A stretch of DNA of 64,000 nt from Rhynchopus sp. YZ270_cl-10 (lineage: Eukaryota > Euglenozoa > Diplonemea > Diplonemida > Diplonemidae), in NCBI GenBank assembly GCA_964035575.1, contig OZ037925.1, positions 806,001 through 870,000 of the forward strand. Reading direction: 5' to 3'. Numbering within the stretch: position 1 is the stretch's first letter; each line of letters starts with the position of its first letter. Positions 20,901 through 30,109 of the stretch are shown here, in pieces. Under the pieces are notes generated by a model that saw nothing but the letters and a program-made list of their open reading frames with translations, was not told the DNA's origin and made no database searches. The translations under genes and the position numbers were made by a program.

Positions 20901-23598
20901 GCGCGGGTTTGAGTACCTGGGTACCCATAGCTGAGAATAAGCCGGGTCCCGAGTCCCGGGTTGCGCCTACTCCCGGTACTGGGTACTAGGTACAGTAGGA
21001 CTAGGACTAGGCCCCCACCCTCCCGCGACCGGGTCCCCGACCCGCTTTCAGGCGGACCCACAGCGCCTTCACATATTGTGTCCTGATAACTCGGTTCCCC
21101 AAGTCTTATTTTCAGCTATGTGGGTACCTGGGCACCTGGGTCCTACAGAGGAACCTTAGGGGGACCGGTTCCTTACGGCGTTTGCACCTACAAGAAGCCT
21201 GTTGTTTTACTCTAATTAGACTATAATTAGAGTGTAGTTAGAGTCTAATTATGCTCTAACTGCACTCTAATTATAGTCTAATTGAAGAAAAGCGACTCTA
21301 ATTATACTCTAACTGGACTCTAACTGACTTGGCCCAAAATCCCAGACTCTAATTATACCCTAATACTCTAATTAGAGCGCTATGTATAGCTATTATGTGC
21401 TATTATGCGCTATTATGCGCTATTATGTGCTATTATGCGCCAATTATGCGGCGTTATGCGCTCATTATGTGCCGTACCCCCCACCCCCCCACCCAAAAAA
21501 AGTCGCTCAGAAGTGGTCAAAAGTGCCCAAAACCGGGCGGAATTCGATTTTGGGGTACAAATGGGCCTATGGTGTGGTTTTTATTGACTTCAGGGGGTTT
21601 TCTTTGATTTATTACCTACTTCACGTTTTTTGACGGCTTAAGATACCTTGGGTGGGAAAACCTTTGGTACCAGGTGCTTGACACTTTTTGAAACATGGTT
21701 CTAAGTTCCACCAAGTCCCTCTAAACACCCCGAAACCGCCTGGGTACCCCTCGGGATAGGTTCTGGGGTGAAAATATGTGGCTTTGGGGGCTTTTCTGGC
21801 CCCTGGCTCACACTGAGGCGTGATGGATGTGTGAGTTGCTCTATCTACGAGGGGTGGGCAGGTACAAGTTGTATGTACATTTTTGAAAAAAGCAGATACG
21901 GGGCTTCTTGAGGCTCAAAACTGCTCAAAACCGGGCGCAGATGGATTTTTGGACATCTGAGGGTGGTATTTTCTGGTTTGGGGCATTGGGGTAGGGCACA
22001 TAATGAGCACATAATAGCGCATAATCATTATGCGCTATTATGTGCTATTATGCGCTATTATTCGCTATTATGCGCTATTATGCATTATGCGATTATTATG
22101 AGCGCGCATAATAGCGCATAATGATCTCATAATTTATTATGAGATCTCATAATAAATTATCATTTGCCATACGTGTACATTTTTTTTTTTTCCTGTTCAG
22201 GCCGGTGCATGCATACGCGCGAACGCGGAAAACCGACCGAAATTCAAAAGCGGTGGGCTTGTTGTGAACACCATGGGGTGGGTGGAGGACTTGGGGTACA
22301 GCGCGCTGAAGCTTATTGTGGACAGCGTGCAGATCGACTTTGTTATTGTGATGGGGAACCCTACTCTGGAGGAGCGCATGCGTGCTGAGTGCGCGCCTGG
22401 GACACAGGTTGTGGGCTTTGCACGGAGTGAAGGGGTGGTGGAGCGGCACAGACAGTACCGCAAGGACCAGCGCAACGAACGCATTGTGGAGTACTTCAAC
22501 GGCATCAACGCGATGCTGCGTCCCGTCAAGGTCGTCATGCCCTTCAGCGAGCTGTACCTCTTCCAGGTGGGCACCCCAGCGCACACAGACGCGCCCTCTA
22601 ACCTGCCCCCCTACCACACCCCGGTCGCAGTGCTCCCAGACCCAGGGTTGAACCTCAGTCTCGCAGCAGTCTCGCATGCTTCGTGCAAGGAGGAGATTGC
22701 GCATGCGAATGTGGCAGGGTTCGTTCTCATTTTGAGTGTATGTGATTTTTTAAAAGCATCTTTTAGTTGCCAAGGTGACTAAGTACGAGGCTTATAAACT
22801 TTTCTCTAGTTCTGCTAAGATTGGAGACAGCGCTTTTTTTGGGCAAAACGGAAAACAAAATAAAAAAGCTTTGCGATTGTCTGTTTTGATTCGCTTTGGT
22901 TCACAAATACCTACATAACCGGCAGTGGAGCTTGCAAGGTGGAAACTACACTATTCCAACATTTTTTCCAATAAAAAAAAGGCAGCTTTTTTTTGTGTGG
23001 ATGCTGAACACTGCCATGCATATGGTTGCACTAAAGCAGATAGATTATTGCATTGAGTTTAAAACAACACTCAACAGGTTGACATGGAAACACAGCAGTT
23101 CACCCTTCTTCTGCCCTCTGGAAACTGTCTGCCACGGTATGCGATTTTTGTGATTTCTTATGAGCAGAATTGAAAAATGCCGAAAAAAAAAATAATGTGC
23201 GGGATTTATCCGTTATGTAGGGTTGTCTGTTTTTAGAGTGATTTTGTCTGGTTGATTCCGTCAACGAATGCTCAACGGGGGAATTTTACTAGGTCAAGGG
23301 CAATGTAAGGATTGACAGATTGAGAGCTCTTTTCTCGATCCATTGTGGCCGCTCCTTGGTGGAGTGATTTTGTCTGGTTTGATTCCGAAAACGATCCTTA
23401 AATAGGTGAGCCCCGTTGTCCTTTTAGGTAATGCGGTCTTCGGACCAAATTGAAAGTACAACACATGGGGGGGTCGGTTGAAAACAACATATTTATCACC
23501 CCCCCGGTTATTTGCTAACATAAATGAACACCCCCCTTTCCATCAGGCGCTTCCTCATCGTTTCGAAGATTCATGCAAGTCTAGCAGAATTACAGTGA
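17965..23598 (+). CDS. CLP1: Polyribonucleotide 5'-hydroxyl-kinase / pre-mRNA cleavage factor Clp1
   Basis: Five exons: 17965-18442, 19678-19793, 22201-22737, 23078-23136 and 23547-23598, giving 413 residues (human CLP1 has 425). All introns are GT-AG and all junctions keep frame. Clp1 is the RNA 5'-OH kinase-fold subunit of the mRNA 3'-end cleavage machinery and of tRNA splicing complexes in animals, and acts in the nucleus. Visible features are the N-terminal beta domain, the P-loop GQTDTGKST at residues 111-119, the Walker-B-like DCDLGQNSVTCPG, NTMGW after the second intron, and the C-terminal domain ending VDMETQQFTLLLPSGNCLP then RRFLIVSKI. Introns are 1,235, 2,407, 340 and 410 nt. Intron 1 holds two miniature elements, intron 2 a 2.2-kb element, intron 3 modules A and F. 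The start is the first ATG after the palindrome. Confidence 0.93.
18492..18606. mobile_element. 115-bp palindromic miniature element in CLP1 intron 1
   Basis: The arms begin CACCTGATTTTTACCCCGCG and fold back almost perfectly. A second copy with the same ends and a different centre lies at 38961-39068. It starts 49 nt after the 5' splice site. Confidence 0.85.
18630..19443 (-). mobile_element. Composite of two miniature inverted-repeat elements, copy 2
   Basis: This is the reverse-complement copy of 13321-14126, with unit 2 first and unit 1 second, inside CLP1 intron 1. Flanks differ from those of copy 1, which fixes the ends to within a few bases. No target duplication was evident. Confidence 0.8.
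19942..22175. mobile_element. 2.23-kb inverted-repeat element in CLP1 intron 2
   Basis: The ends CACGTATGGCAAATGATAAT and its complement are flanked by a 6-bp direct repeat TACATT (19936-19941, 22176-22181), a clear target-site duplication. The sub-terminal DNA is made of GCGCTATTATG and GAGATCTCATAAT repeats, then arrays of ACTCTAATTAGAGTC that form an inner inverted pair (about 20014-20155 and 21210-21400), suggesting a nested element. A core at about 20181-20928 matches the element at 37001 in reverse orientation. No intact transposase was recognised. Confidence 0.85.
20181..20928 (-). mobile_element. Shared element core, copy in CLP1 intron 2
   Basis: About 750 bp is alignable to 37741-38566 in reverse orientation, including GCATAGCTAGTGCAAGAAAT at one end and a GTACCTGGGTACCC block at the other. 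A short frame is conserved between the copies (SVSDPHxRECD, then RWTQRNARCAGIKHEN), read on the minus strand here (20674-20928) and the plus strand there. The conserved Cys/His/Arg-rich peptide suggests descent from a coding region, perhaps of a transposase, but I cannot name the family. Both copies look decayed. Confidence 0.6.
22773..22815 (+). repeat. Short interspersed module A in CLP1 intron 3
   Basis: GGTGACTAAGTACGAGG, then CTTATAAACTTTTCTCTAG. It lies 35 nt after the 5' splice site. Confidence 0.65.
22921..22982 (+). repeat. Short interspersed module F in CLP1 intron 3
   Basis: GGCAGTGGAGCTTGCAAGGT, CTACACTATTCCAACA and an A-rich end; related to 36869, 57272 and the minus-strand copy at 32966. 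Confidence 0.55.
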
Positions 23599-23704
23599 TT
23601 GTGTCAACACCCACAGCCATACAAAGCAGCGACAAAAAAAACAACAACGTAGCGACGACAGTTTCGTGTGTTGTCAAATTTTTGTTTTTTTTCTTTTGCA
23701 AAAA

Positions 23705-23945
23705 TTGAGGTGATCCAGTCTCACGCTTTTTCACACATTTTCACATGGTTTCACGGTATGAAAAAGTGTGTACGAAAGCGAAAAAAAAACTGCTTCACGC
23801 ACTCTGAGTGGATTCCTCCAGAAAAAAAACTTGGTGTTTTCACATATTTTCACTTGGTTTCACACATTTTCACTTGGTTTCACTTGTTTTCACACGTTTT
23901 CACGGTGTGAAAACGTGTGGAAAAGTGTGCGCTGGATCACCTCAA
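23705..23945. mobile_element. 241-bp miniature inverted-repeat element
   Basis: The ends TTGAGGTGATCCAG and CTGGATCACCTCAA are perfect inverted repeats, followed by TTTTCACAC-type arms on both sides. The interior repeats CATTTTCACTTGGTTTCA. It lies just downstream of CLP1. Confidence 0.8.
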
Positions 23946-24277
23946 AAATAAAATAAAAAACGTAGTGTGCGAAAAGCGTTCGTTTACTATGAAAATAAAA
24001 TGAAATAAAAAATTGAGACCCCCATCTCTGTGCCGTGCTTCTTAGGCACGTAGTAGAGGGGAAGGGGCAGCAAAGGGGGCAGCCCCCCCTTTTTTTTTTT
24101 TTGAGGAATCGGGAACTGCATCCGTTCGAAGGGGAGTAGGGAAGGTGGGGTGGGTGGATGGGGGGGTGGTCAAAGTTGTGTGAGGGAGGGGTGTACAGAT
24201 CCTCCAGTACAGCTGTGTGTGTGTGGGATGGGGGAAAAGGGAAACCCGCATGTCGAGGTAAATGTGTGTAAGATAGT

Positions 24278-24345
24278 GGCAGCTCATCCTCGGGGAGGGT
24301 GTCTACACTAATATACAGCCACGTTTTCAAAAAAGAAAAGGCCAT
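24278..24345 (+). repeat. Short interspersed module E
   Basis: GCAGCTCATCCTCGGGGAGG, GTGTCTACACTAATATACAG and an A-rich tail. Confidence 0.6.
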
Positions 24346-24407
24346 TTTGAGAAGGAAAAAAAGCAAAATGTGCCATCCGAAAAAAAAAAATTCATATCCT
24401 ATCCCCA

Positions 24408-24472
24408 TTTCGGGCGACATTGTGTGTGGAACCTACCCTTCGGGGTTGAGTGGTTGAAAAGAAGGAAAAAAA
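24408..24472 (+). repeat. Short interspersed module B
   Basis: TTTCGGGCGACATTGTGTGT, a CCTACCCTTCGGGG stem-loop and an A-rich tail. Confidence 0.6.
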
Positions 24473-24565
24473 TCAGTAGTGAACGAGCCTTGGTCCTCCG
24501 TCTCCCTCGTGTGTGTTTTTATTTTTTTCCCTTCTTCTTTTTGAATCCACATTTGGGCCCACTAT

Positions 24566-24735
24566 TGGGTGATCTATGAACGGGGAGAGATGTTTTCACT
24601 AGCTCTCAGTAAGCTCTCACAATCTCTCACAACCTGTTACGTGTCTCACGGAGACGATCCTAGATCACCCGATCTATGAACGCGGGGAGATTTTTTTCGC
24701 TAACTCTCAGTAAGCTCTCACGACACACAACCCAA
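24566..24735. repeat. Tandem repeat of about 110 bp
   Basis: GATCTATGAACG, GGGGAGAT and CTCTCAGTAAGCTCTCAC recur in the same order at about 24570 and 24680. No gene is seen. Confidence 0.6.
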
Positions 24736-24771
24736 CCTTACCACCACCAGACATTACCGTACCCCTTTTAG

Positions 24772-25156
24772 ATGAGGAATAGGATGATGTGGTAAGTACA
24801 CACCCCTACCAATCACCTTTTTTTTTTGTACTTTCACTCAAAACACAGCACAGAGACGTTTACCATCTTGATTTTTTTTTCTTTGTTCCTGCAGCAACTC
24901 TCGAACAAAAAAGCCAATGCGCTATCTCACAGAGCTGCGCCTCCACTGCCGGGCCTGCGGTGAGTATCTCTTCACATACAACAAGGGCGGGTCGGGGAAG
25001 CTCATCAAATGCTTTACACACAAGATCGAGACAGACAAGACCACCTCCCCGGGGGTGTGCCATGGCTGCAGCAGGGTCTTTGCGAGACACTCCATCATAA
25101 AGGGAAAACCTGCCCTGGTGCTCGTTGGTGGGTCTGTCGTACCCAGGAAGGGGTAA
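24772..25156 (+). CDS. Small conserved zinc-ribbon protein
   Basis: The secure part starts at ATG 24917 and encodes 79 residues with two CxxC pairs (CRACGE near residue 10, CHGCSR near residue 47), the linker YNKGGSGKLIKCFTHKIETD and the end GKPALVLVGG. This layout matches a small family of zinc-ribbon proteins of unknown function found in prokaryotes and eukaryotes. A 20-nt first exon is likely: 24772-24791 (ATG right after a CCCCTTTTAG acceptor-like tract), then a strong donor GTAAGT, then acceptor CCTGCAG at 24894. Joining 24772-24791 to 24895-25156 stays in frame and adds MRNRMMCNSRTKKP. If that is wrong, the start is 24917 and the intron lies in the leader. Function unknown; probably structural zinc binding. 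Confidence 0.7.
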
Positions 25157-25733
25157 GGTGGGTGTGTACGGATAGATGTGTGTAGTTAATGCCTAGTATA
25201 AGGGTAATTCTTGCGCAGAAGATGGCCCTCCATTTGTGTAGTGGTGTTTTTCTTAAAACGGTGCGACGAATTTAGCGATTTTTTGGATTGGCCTAAGAAA
25301 TGACCCAAAATGACCCAAAATTTTCGGATCAGCCACACAATAGGGAAATTTCTTGCGTAGAATATGGCCCTATTATGTCAATGTGTCTCATAATGTGATA
25401 TGGGTCTCAGATACCAGCAGGACGGTGACGTTCCTTGTATAAGTCTACTCAGTGCATATCTCACATAGGTCGCAGACACCGTTGTATAGTCTACTCAGTA
25501 CGGTCTCTTAGACCCTCTCTGCCTGGGGGTTAATTGTATTGGTACAAAAGAAACGAAGAGAAAATGTTTGTTTATACCGTTTTTGTTCACTAATTCACTT
25601 CCTATGCTGTATGGTGTGTATGATGTGTGTGCACAATGGGGAAAAATGTATCGATCAATCTCGGTTTGAAAGCCTCCCCCATATTCTCTATTACGCCCCC
25701 CTCCCCAAATAAATTAGGGAAAAAAAGAATAAG
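25157..25733. other. Spacer with local direct repeats
   Basis: Contains paired direct repeats (GGGTAATTCTTGCGCAGAA and GGGAAATTTCTTGCGTAGAA; GTCTACTCAGTGC and GTCTACTCAGTAC). No gene recognised. The NMT leader follows, with pyrimidines (CCCCCCTCCCC) near 25700. Confidence 0.4.
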
Positions 25734-28344
25734 ATGAGTGACGCACCACCCCCGGCAGTGCCGGAGAAGGAGGTTGAGATGACCGAGGAGGAACGGGCAA
25801 AGCGGGCAGCAAAAAACAAGGCAAAGAAGGAGAAGAAGAAGGAGAAGAAGAAGGAGGGTGGGGGTGGCGGCGGCACTGGAGAGCAGGCGCACAACATCCC
25901 TGAGAACGAGGAGGCGATGCGGAAACAGCTTCAGCAGGTCATGATGCCGAGTATGACACACTGCACCCGTTTTTCTTCTTTTTTTGCAAACTCTCTCCAC
26001 ATTTGTCTTTCTTTGAAATGAGCAGCGGGATGCTTGTGCTCTAACAACTTTCCTCTTTTATCAGAAACAAACAATACACATAAAAAAAGTTTGAGGACAT
26101 TTCGACCCTATTACACCTTTCTATTCAGTAGAATAGTTAGTATGAAATAAGTCTTTCTAATTCAAGAGGAGAACTCCATTTTGCCATCTTTCTTTTAAAC
26201 TTCAAGGTGACTAAGCACGAGAGGCTTAAACATTAAGTAATCTAATCAGACTAAGCACGAGAGGTGCTTAGGGTCATCTTATAAACCTTTCTTTTAAACA
26301 GAGCGTGTCCAGAAGGTTGACTCGAAGGAACACAAATTCTGGGACAGACAGCCTGTGATGCAGTTTGACAAGCCATTTGAGATTGGCGATGCTGAGGGCT
26401 CCATTGACGAGGACAAGAAGCCTTCGGACGTGCAGGACGACCCTTACGAGCTGCCCGAGGGGATGGAGTGGTGGTGCCCCGACGTGAACAAGGAGGCAGA
26501 CATGAACCTCGTGTACGAGCTGCTCCGCGACCACTACGTCGAGGACGACGACGCCATGTTCCGCTTCAACTACTCGAAGGAGTTCCTCGGGTGGGCACTG
26601 CTCCCCCCGCAGTACTACCCTGAGTGGCACATAGCCATCAGAAGCATTGAACAGCGTATGTAGATTTTCGCCCTTTTAATACCCGCTTTTGGGGCATCTT
26701 ATAAACTTTTCTCTCTTTGATGTGGAAGGATGGCGGTTTCGGGTAAATACGGGGTTTCGACACACTTCTCAAGCAGTACCGTAGTCACAGGGGCTTCTGC
26801 TTTATTGATTATTGTCGAAGGAGATTTTGACGTGGTCCTAGCCTTGTTCTCTCCTTTTGCTCAGTTTTCTGTGAATCTTCGGATTTTTTTGTTTTATATT
26901 ATCCTATACTCATACAGCTGAAATCCTTGCCGGGTTCATCTCGGGTATCCCCGTGAAGGTGAGTGCACGTAAGAGCGTTGTGCAGATGTGCGAAATAAAC
27001 TTCCTGTGCGTGAACAAGACGTGCCGTGCCAAGGGGCTGGCCCCGCTCCTTATCTCTGAGGTCACACGGCGGGTCAACAAGAAAGACATCTGGCAGGCGA
27101 TCTACACTGCAGGCATCCAGATCACCACTGCCATCGGGCAGTGCCAGTACTGGCACCGTTCGCTGAACCCTGAGAAGCTCATCCAGGTATGCCCCCCTGT
27201 GTTGCTGTACGAACACCACATAAAGGGTTCATTTTCCCCCCTCTTGACGGAAACATCCCCTGGAATAATAAAAACCCCTTTTCATCTTTTCTTGAGTTGG
27301 TACGCTACCCGCCTGGTACCGTATTCGTAATAATTATTGACTACTAATGTTCGACCTTTTCAGGATTTTTCTGGAAGTTCGACCCTTTTTGCGGTCGAAC
27401 ATTTTTACGAATATGGTACAATTAAAACTCTCATCGCTTACAGATCGGCTTCTCGCGCATCCCTCCGGCATTTGAGAAGTTTGCCCGCCCCATGCAGCAG
27501 GTCAAGAGACATTACGCACTCTCAGACGAGCCCAAGATCAAGGGCATCCGCGCCATGGTCAAGAAGGACCACAAGCAGGTATCACATTACCCATATCACT
27601 CATTTATTTAGATGGATTGTAGGACTGCATGGTTGGGGGGTCTCCACCCCACGGTACACCCGGTCATTTGTACCAAAGTTATACTGTGTGTCAGGTGCGG
27701 CTCTCGTTCATTGGAATGGCTGGTATCTGCCTTGATGGGTACCAAGCACCCGATAGAGGAGTTCTTTTCATACTCGCACCCTTTTTCACTAAACGACTAT
27801 GCCTTTTTGTATCACAATTTCCTCTTTTTATGAATTCAACTTAGCGTCTCTTCAACCCCCTCCCCTCCCCCCCCCCCTCCCCCCCTCCCCTCAGGTCCGC
27901 GTCCTTCTGGATGAATACCTGAAGAAGTTCGGTGTGCACCCTGTGTTCAACAACGAGGAGATCCTGCATTGGTTCCTCCCACGCGACGGTGTGATCGACA
28001 CGTACGTTGTGCAGGGCGAGGACGGGGCGCTGACGAACATTTGCAGCTTCTACACGCTGCCGTCGACGATCATTGGGGGCACCAAGCACAAGGTGCTGAA
28101 GGCGGCCTACTGCTACTACAATGTACCTTCGTCAAAGATCTCTATGAACGAGCTGATGGAGGATGCCATGATTCTTGCCAACAAGCGCGACCACGACGTC
28201 TTCAACGCTCTCGACATCATGGACAACGGCGAAATCTTCAAGGAACAAAAGTATCTCATCGGAGACGGCCACCTCCGTTACTACTTCTACAACTGGCGTT
28301 TCCCCGAGCTCAGACCAGGAAACGTCGGAATGGTTCTGCTCTAG
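25734..28344 (+). CDS. NMT: Glycylpeptide N-tetradecanoyltransferase (N-myristoyltransferase)
   Basis: Five exons: 25734-25950, 26302-26655, 26918-27186, 27444-27578 and 27895-28344, giving 474 residues. NMT transfers myristate from myristoyl-CoA to the N-terminal glycine of proteins in the cytosol and at ribosomes. The N-terminus is acidic, then Lys-rich, as in the ribosome-binding region of other NMTs. Family landmarks in order are KFWDRQPV, YELPEGMEW, YVEDDDAMFRFNYSKEFL, AGFISGIP, EINFLCVNK, RRVNKKDIWQAIYTAGI, YWHRSLNPEKLI, LHWFLPRDGVIDTYVV, SFYTLPSTI and DVFNALDIMDN, and the chain ends GNVGMVLL, where the free C-terminal carboxylate is the catalytic base. Introns (351, 262, 257, 316 nt) are GT-AG and each holds repeat modules: A in introns 1 and 2, the TTCGACC element in 3, D in 4. 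Confidence 0.96.
26203..26301 (+). repeat. Module A, two copies ending at the 3' splice site of NMT intron 1
   Basis: GGTGACTAAGCACGAGAGGC is followed 46 bp later by GACTAAGCACGAGAGGTGC and GGTCATCTTATAAACC. The module's own T-rich tail (TTTCTTTTAAACAG) is the pyrimidine tract and acceptor of the intron. Confidence 0.75.
26689..26719 (+). repeat. Module A, 3' half, in NMT intron 2
   Basis: GGGGCATCTTATAAACTTTT then CTCTCTTTG, 33 nt after the 5' splice site. Confidence 0.6.
27316..27419. mobile_element. 104-bp TTCGACC fold-back element in NMT intron 3
   Basis: The ends GTACCGTATTCGTAA and TTACGAATATGGTAC are near-complementary. The inside carries inverted TGTTCGACC and GGTCGAACA. Related sequences are at 36659-36755 and 39270-39457. 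Confidence 0.75.
27611..27700 (+). repeat. Short interspersed module D in NMT intron 4
   Basis: GATGGATTGTAGGACTGCAT, GGTACACCCGGTCAT and GTACCAAAGTTATACTGTGT, on the sense strand of the gene, 32 nt after the 5' splice site. Confidence 0.7.
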
Positions 28345-28553
28345 AAAAAAACGAGAATGAAGGAGGAGAAGGGGGGGTCGCATTGAGGGGGGAACAACGT
28401 GCAATAATCTGTCCTCAAAAACAGATTTTGCGGGAATTTTTTTTTTCTCATTCCGTAAGATTTTAAAGATGTTAAGACAGCCATTTCTCAAAAAAAGGCA
28501 AGAAGAAAAAAAGGGGGAAAATAAATAAAAAAGGCACAACGTTGCAGACAGAG
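28345..28553. other. 3' flank of NMT
   Basis: A-rich with G runs; no feature recognised. Confidence 0.4.
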
Positions 28554-28715
28554 TCACCCATCAGGGTGGGTCTTAAGTGATTTGTCAACAATCCGGATGC
28601 ATGTCTGCAAGAGTTGTGCATCCATGTCGTCCCAGGATGTCACGTGAGTCGCGTTCGGGATCTCTGCTTTCCTTCGTGCTACCACAGGCACACAAGAAGC
28701 GAGGAACGCTTCAAC
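28554..28715 (-). pseudogene. Minus-strand coding-like terminal exon or gene fragment
   Basis: On the minus strand an open frame of about 53 codons ends at a TGA (28554-28556). It reads VEAFLASCVPVVARR, then AEIPNATHVTSWDDMDAQLL and QTCIRIVDKSLKTHPDG (stop). Codon use resembles the host genes and contrasts with the surrounding A/T runs. On that strand the frame is preceded by a T-rich stretch and TTGAAG, a possible splice acceptor, so it could be the last exon of a minus-strand gene; no upstream exon was found in 28720-29260. I do not recognise the family. It may equally be a relic. Confidence 0.4.
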
Positions 28716-29263
28716 GTTTAAACAAAAAAACAAAATAGAATTTTTCTACAAATAACCACCAATAACAGCAACAGAAAAACAGTAAAATCGCGAAGAGAAG
28801 AAAAAAAAAAGAGAAAAAAAAGAAATGAAGTAAGCTGGCGGAGGGCGGGCGTGGATATATTCTGTTGCTACACGCGATCTGTTTTTTTCCCCAAGTTTTC
28901 AAAAAAAGACCCAAACTAAAATAAAAAACAGCGAAAAAAAAACAAAAGCAACACCACCAATGCCACAGAACCACGTTATTTCCAGAACAAGAGAAAAAAA
29001 AAAAAAAATCTCCCCCATTTTTTTTGAAAATCAACTTCTCCCCCCTTCCTCTGCCTCTCTTTCTCTCTCTCTCCCCCACCCCCACCCCCCATCCCCTCCT
29101 TTTTTGTAGTCTTGGGGCAAGGGGCCGAAACAATTTTATTTTTTCTTTTCTTTTTTTTCCAGCGTTTTTTTTGGTGACGTTTTTCTGAAAAAAATACCAG
29201 AATTTAATAAATCAACCCACCATCCCAGAGCAAAAAAAACCAAAAAAAAAAAAATAATTAAAA
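28716..29263. other. Low-complexity spacer and leader
   Basis: Long A and T runs and a pyrimidine tract (TCTCTCTCTCTCCCCCACCC near 29065) ahead of the gene at 29264. Nothing else seen. Confidence 0.4.
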
Positions 29264-29683
29264 ATGAGTACAAGAATAACGCGAACGGTACACCACGGTC
29301 ACACCTATGGGAAGGCACATCGGAGGCTCGTCCCCGACACGACGACAGGCGACTTCATGGAGGAGGAGGTCGATGCAGAGTGGATGCCGGGAGGCACCTA
29401 CCCGCCACAGGAGCACAGCCTGCAACGGATGCTCTCGGCGCAGGCTGCGGAACTGAATGAGCGGGACAACAGCTACTGCCTGTACCGTGACACGTGTGCG
29501 CACCTCAAAAACGCATGGGATAAGTCCGCGATCGAAGAAGACATACCAGGCGAGCCAGCGCAAGAGCAACCAGAGGACCGCGAAGACCCACCACCAGAGG
29601 AGCTCACGCACCTCTCGGAGCTGGTGGATATGTCGGGATCGAAGCAGGAGGGTTTGGAGCTGCATTTGCTGTTGGAGTGTTGA
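29264..29683 (+). CDS. Hypothetical acidic 139-residue protein
   Basis: The start MSTRITRTVHHGHTYGKAHR follows an A-rich leader (AATTAAAAATG). The protein has a basic N-terminal third, then an acidic middle and C-terminus (EEDIPGEP, EQPEDREDPPPEE, ELTHLSELVDMSG) that look disordered, with a short helix candidate at ELNERDNSYCLYRDTCAHLK. There are no membrane segments. I do not recognise a family. GC-rich codon use similar to neighbouring genes and the sharp contrast with the flanking DNA support it as a real gene. Confidence 0.6.
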   Translation: MSTRITRTVHHGHTYGKAHRRLVPDTTTGDFMEEEVDAEWMPGGTYPPQEHSLQRMLSAQAAELNERDNSYCLYRDTCAHLKNAWDKSAIEEDIPGEPAQEQPEDREDPPPEELTHLSELVDMSGSKQEGLELHLLLEC

Positions 29684-29730
29684 GGAGGGGGGGAGGGGCC
29701 ATTTGGCTCTTTTTTTTCACCTTTTCTGTA

Positions 29731-29810
29731 GGCCGCAGGGTGCTTATGCTCTACATGTGATGCTCGCATTGTATGTAGGTCAGTCAGAGGTGTACGTCAA
29801 TAACCACCAT
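29731..29810 (+). repeat. Short interspersed module C
   Basis: GGCCGCAGGGTGCTTATGCT, then GGTCAGTCAGAGGTGTACGT. Copies at 36465 and 58620 are closer to each other than to this one. Confidence 0.6.
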
Positions 29811-30109
29811 GTACCGTATGAGCCCACCCCCCACTCAAATGAGTCCCCTTATGGCTATGAACAGTGCACTTCTGTGTACAGTTCCGGTTTCCCCCTTTTT
29901 ATTTCCCGGAGTGGTCTGTATCTGCAGTTCGCTCAAGTCTTGCTGGCGTTTTTTTTTTTTTGCGCTTCTATATAAGTTGGCATGGTGGTTAAGCACTATG
30001 AGGCTTGCAAAATCCCCCCTTTTTATATTCTCCCCGGCCCTTCTTTCCGTCCTTCGACTGCAAAAAAAGGAAAAAAAAAGCTCGTCCCCCTTAGTATTTC
30101 CAAGCTTAA

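Noticed and set aside
26959-26985. Apparent 27-nt mini-intron (GTGAGT ... GTGCAG) in NMT exon 3
   Set aside because: The 9 codons align in length with the segment between FISGIP and EINFLCV in other NMTs, and 27 nt is too short for normal splicing.
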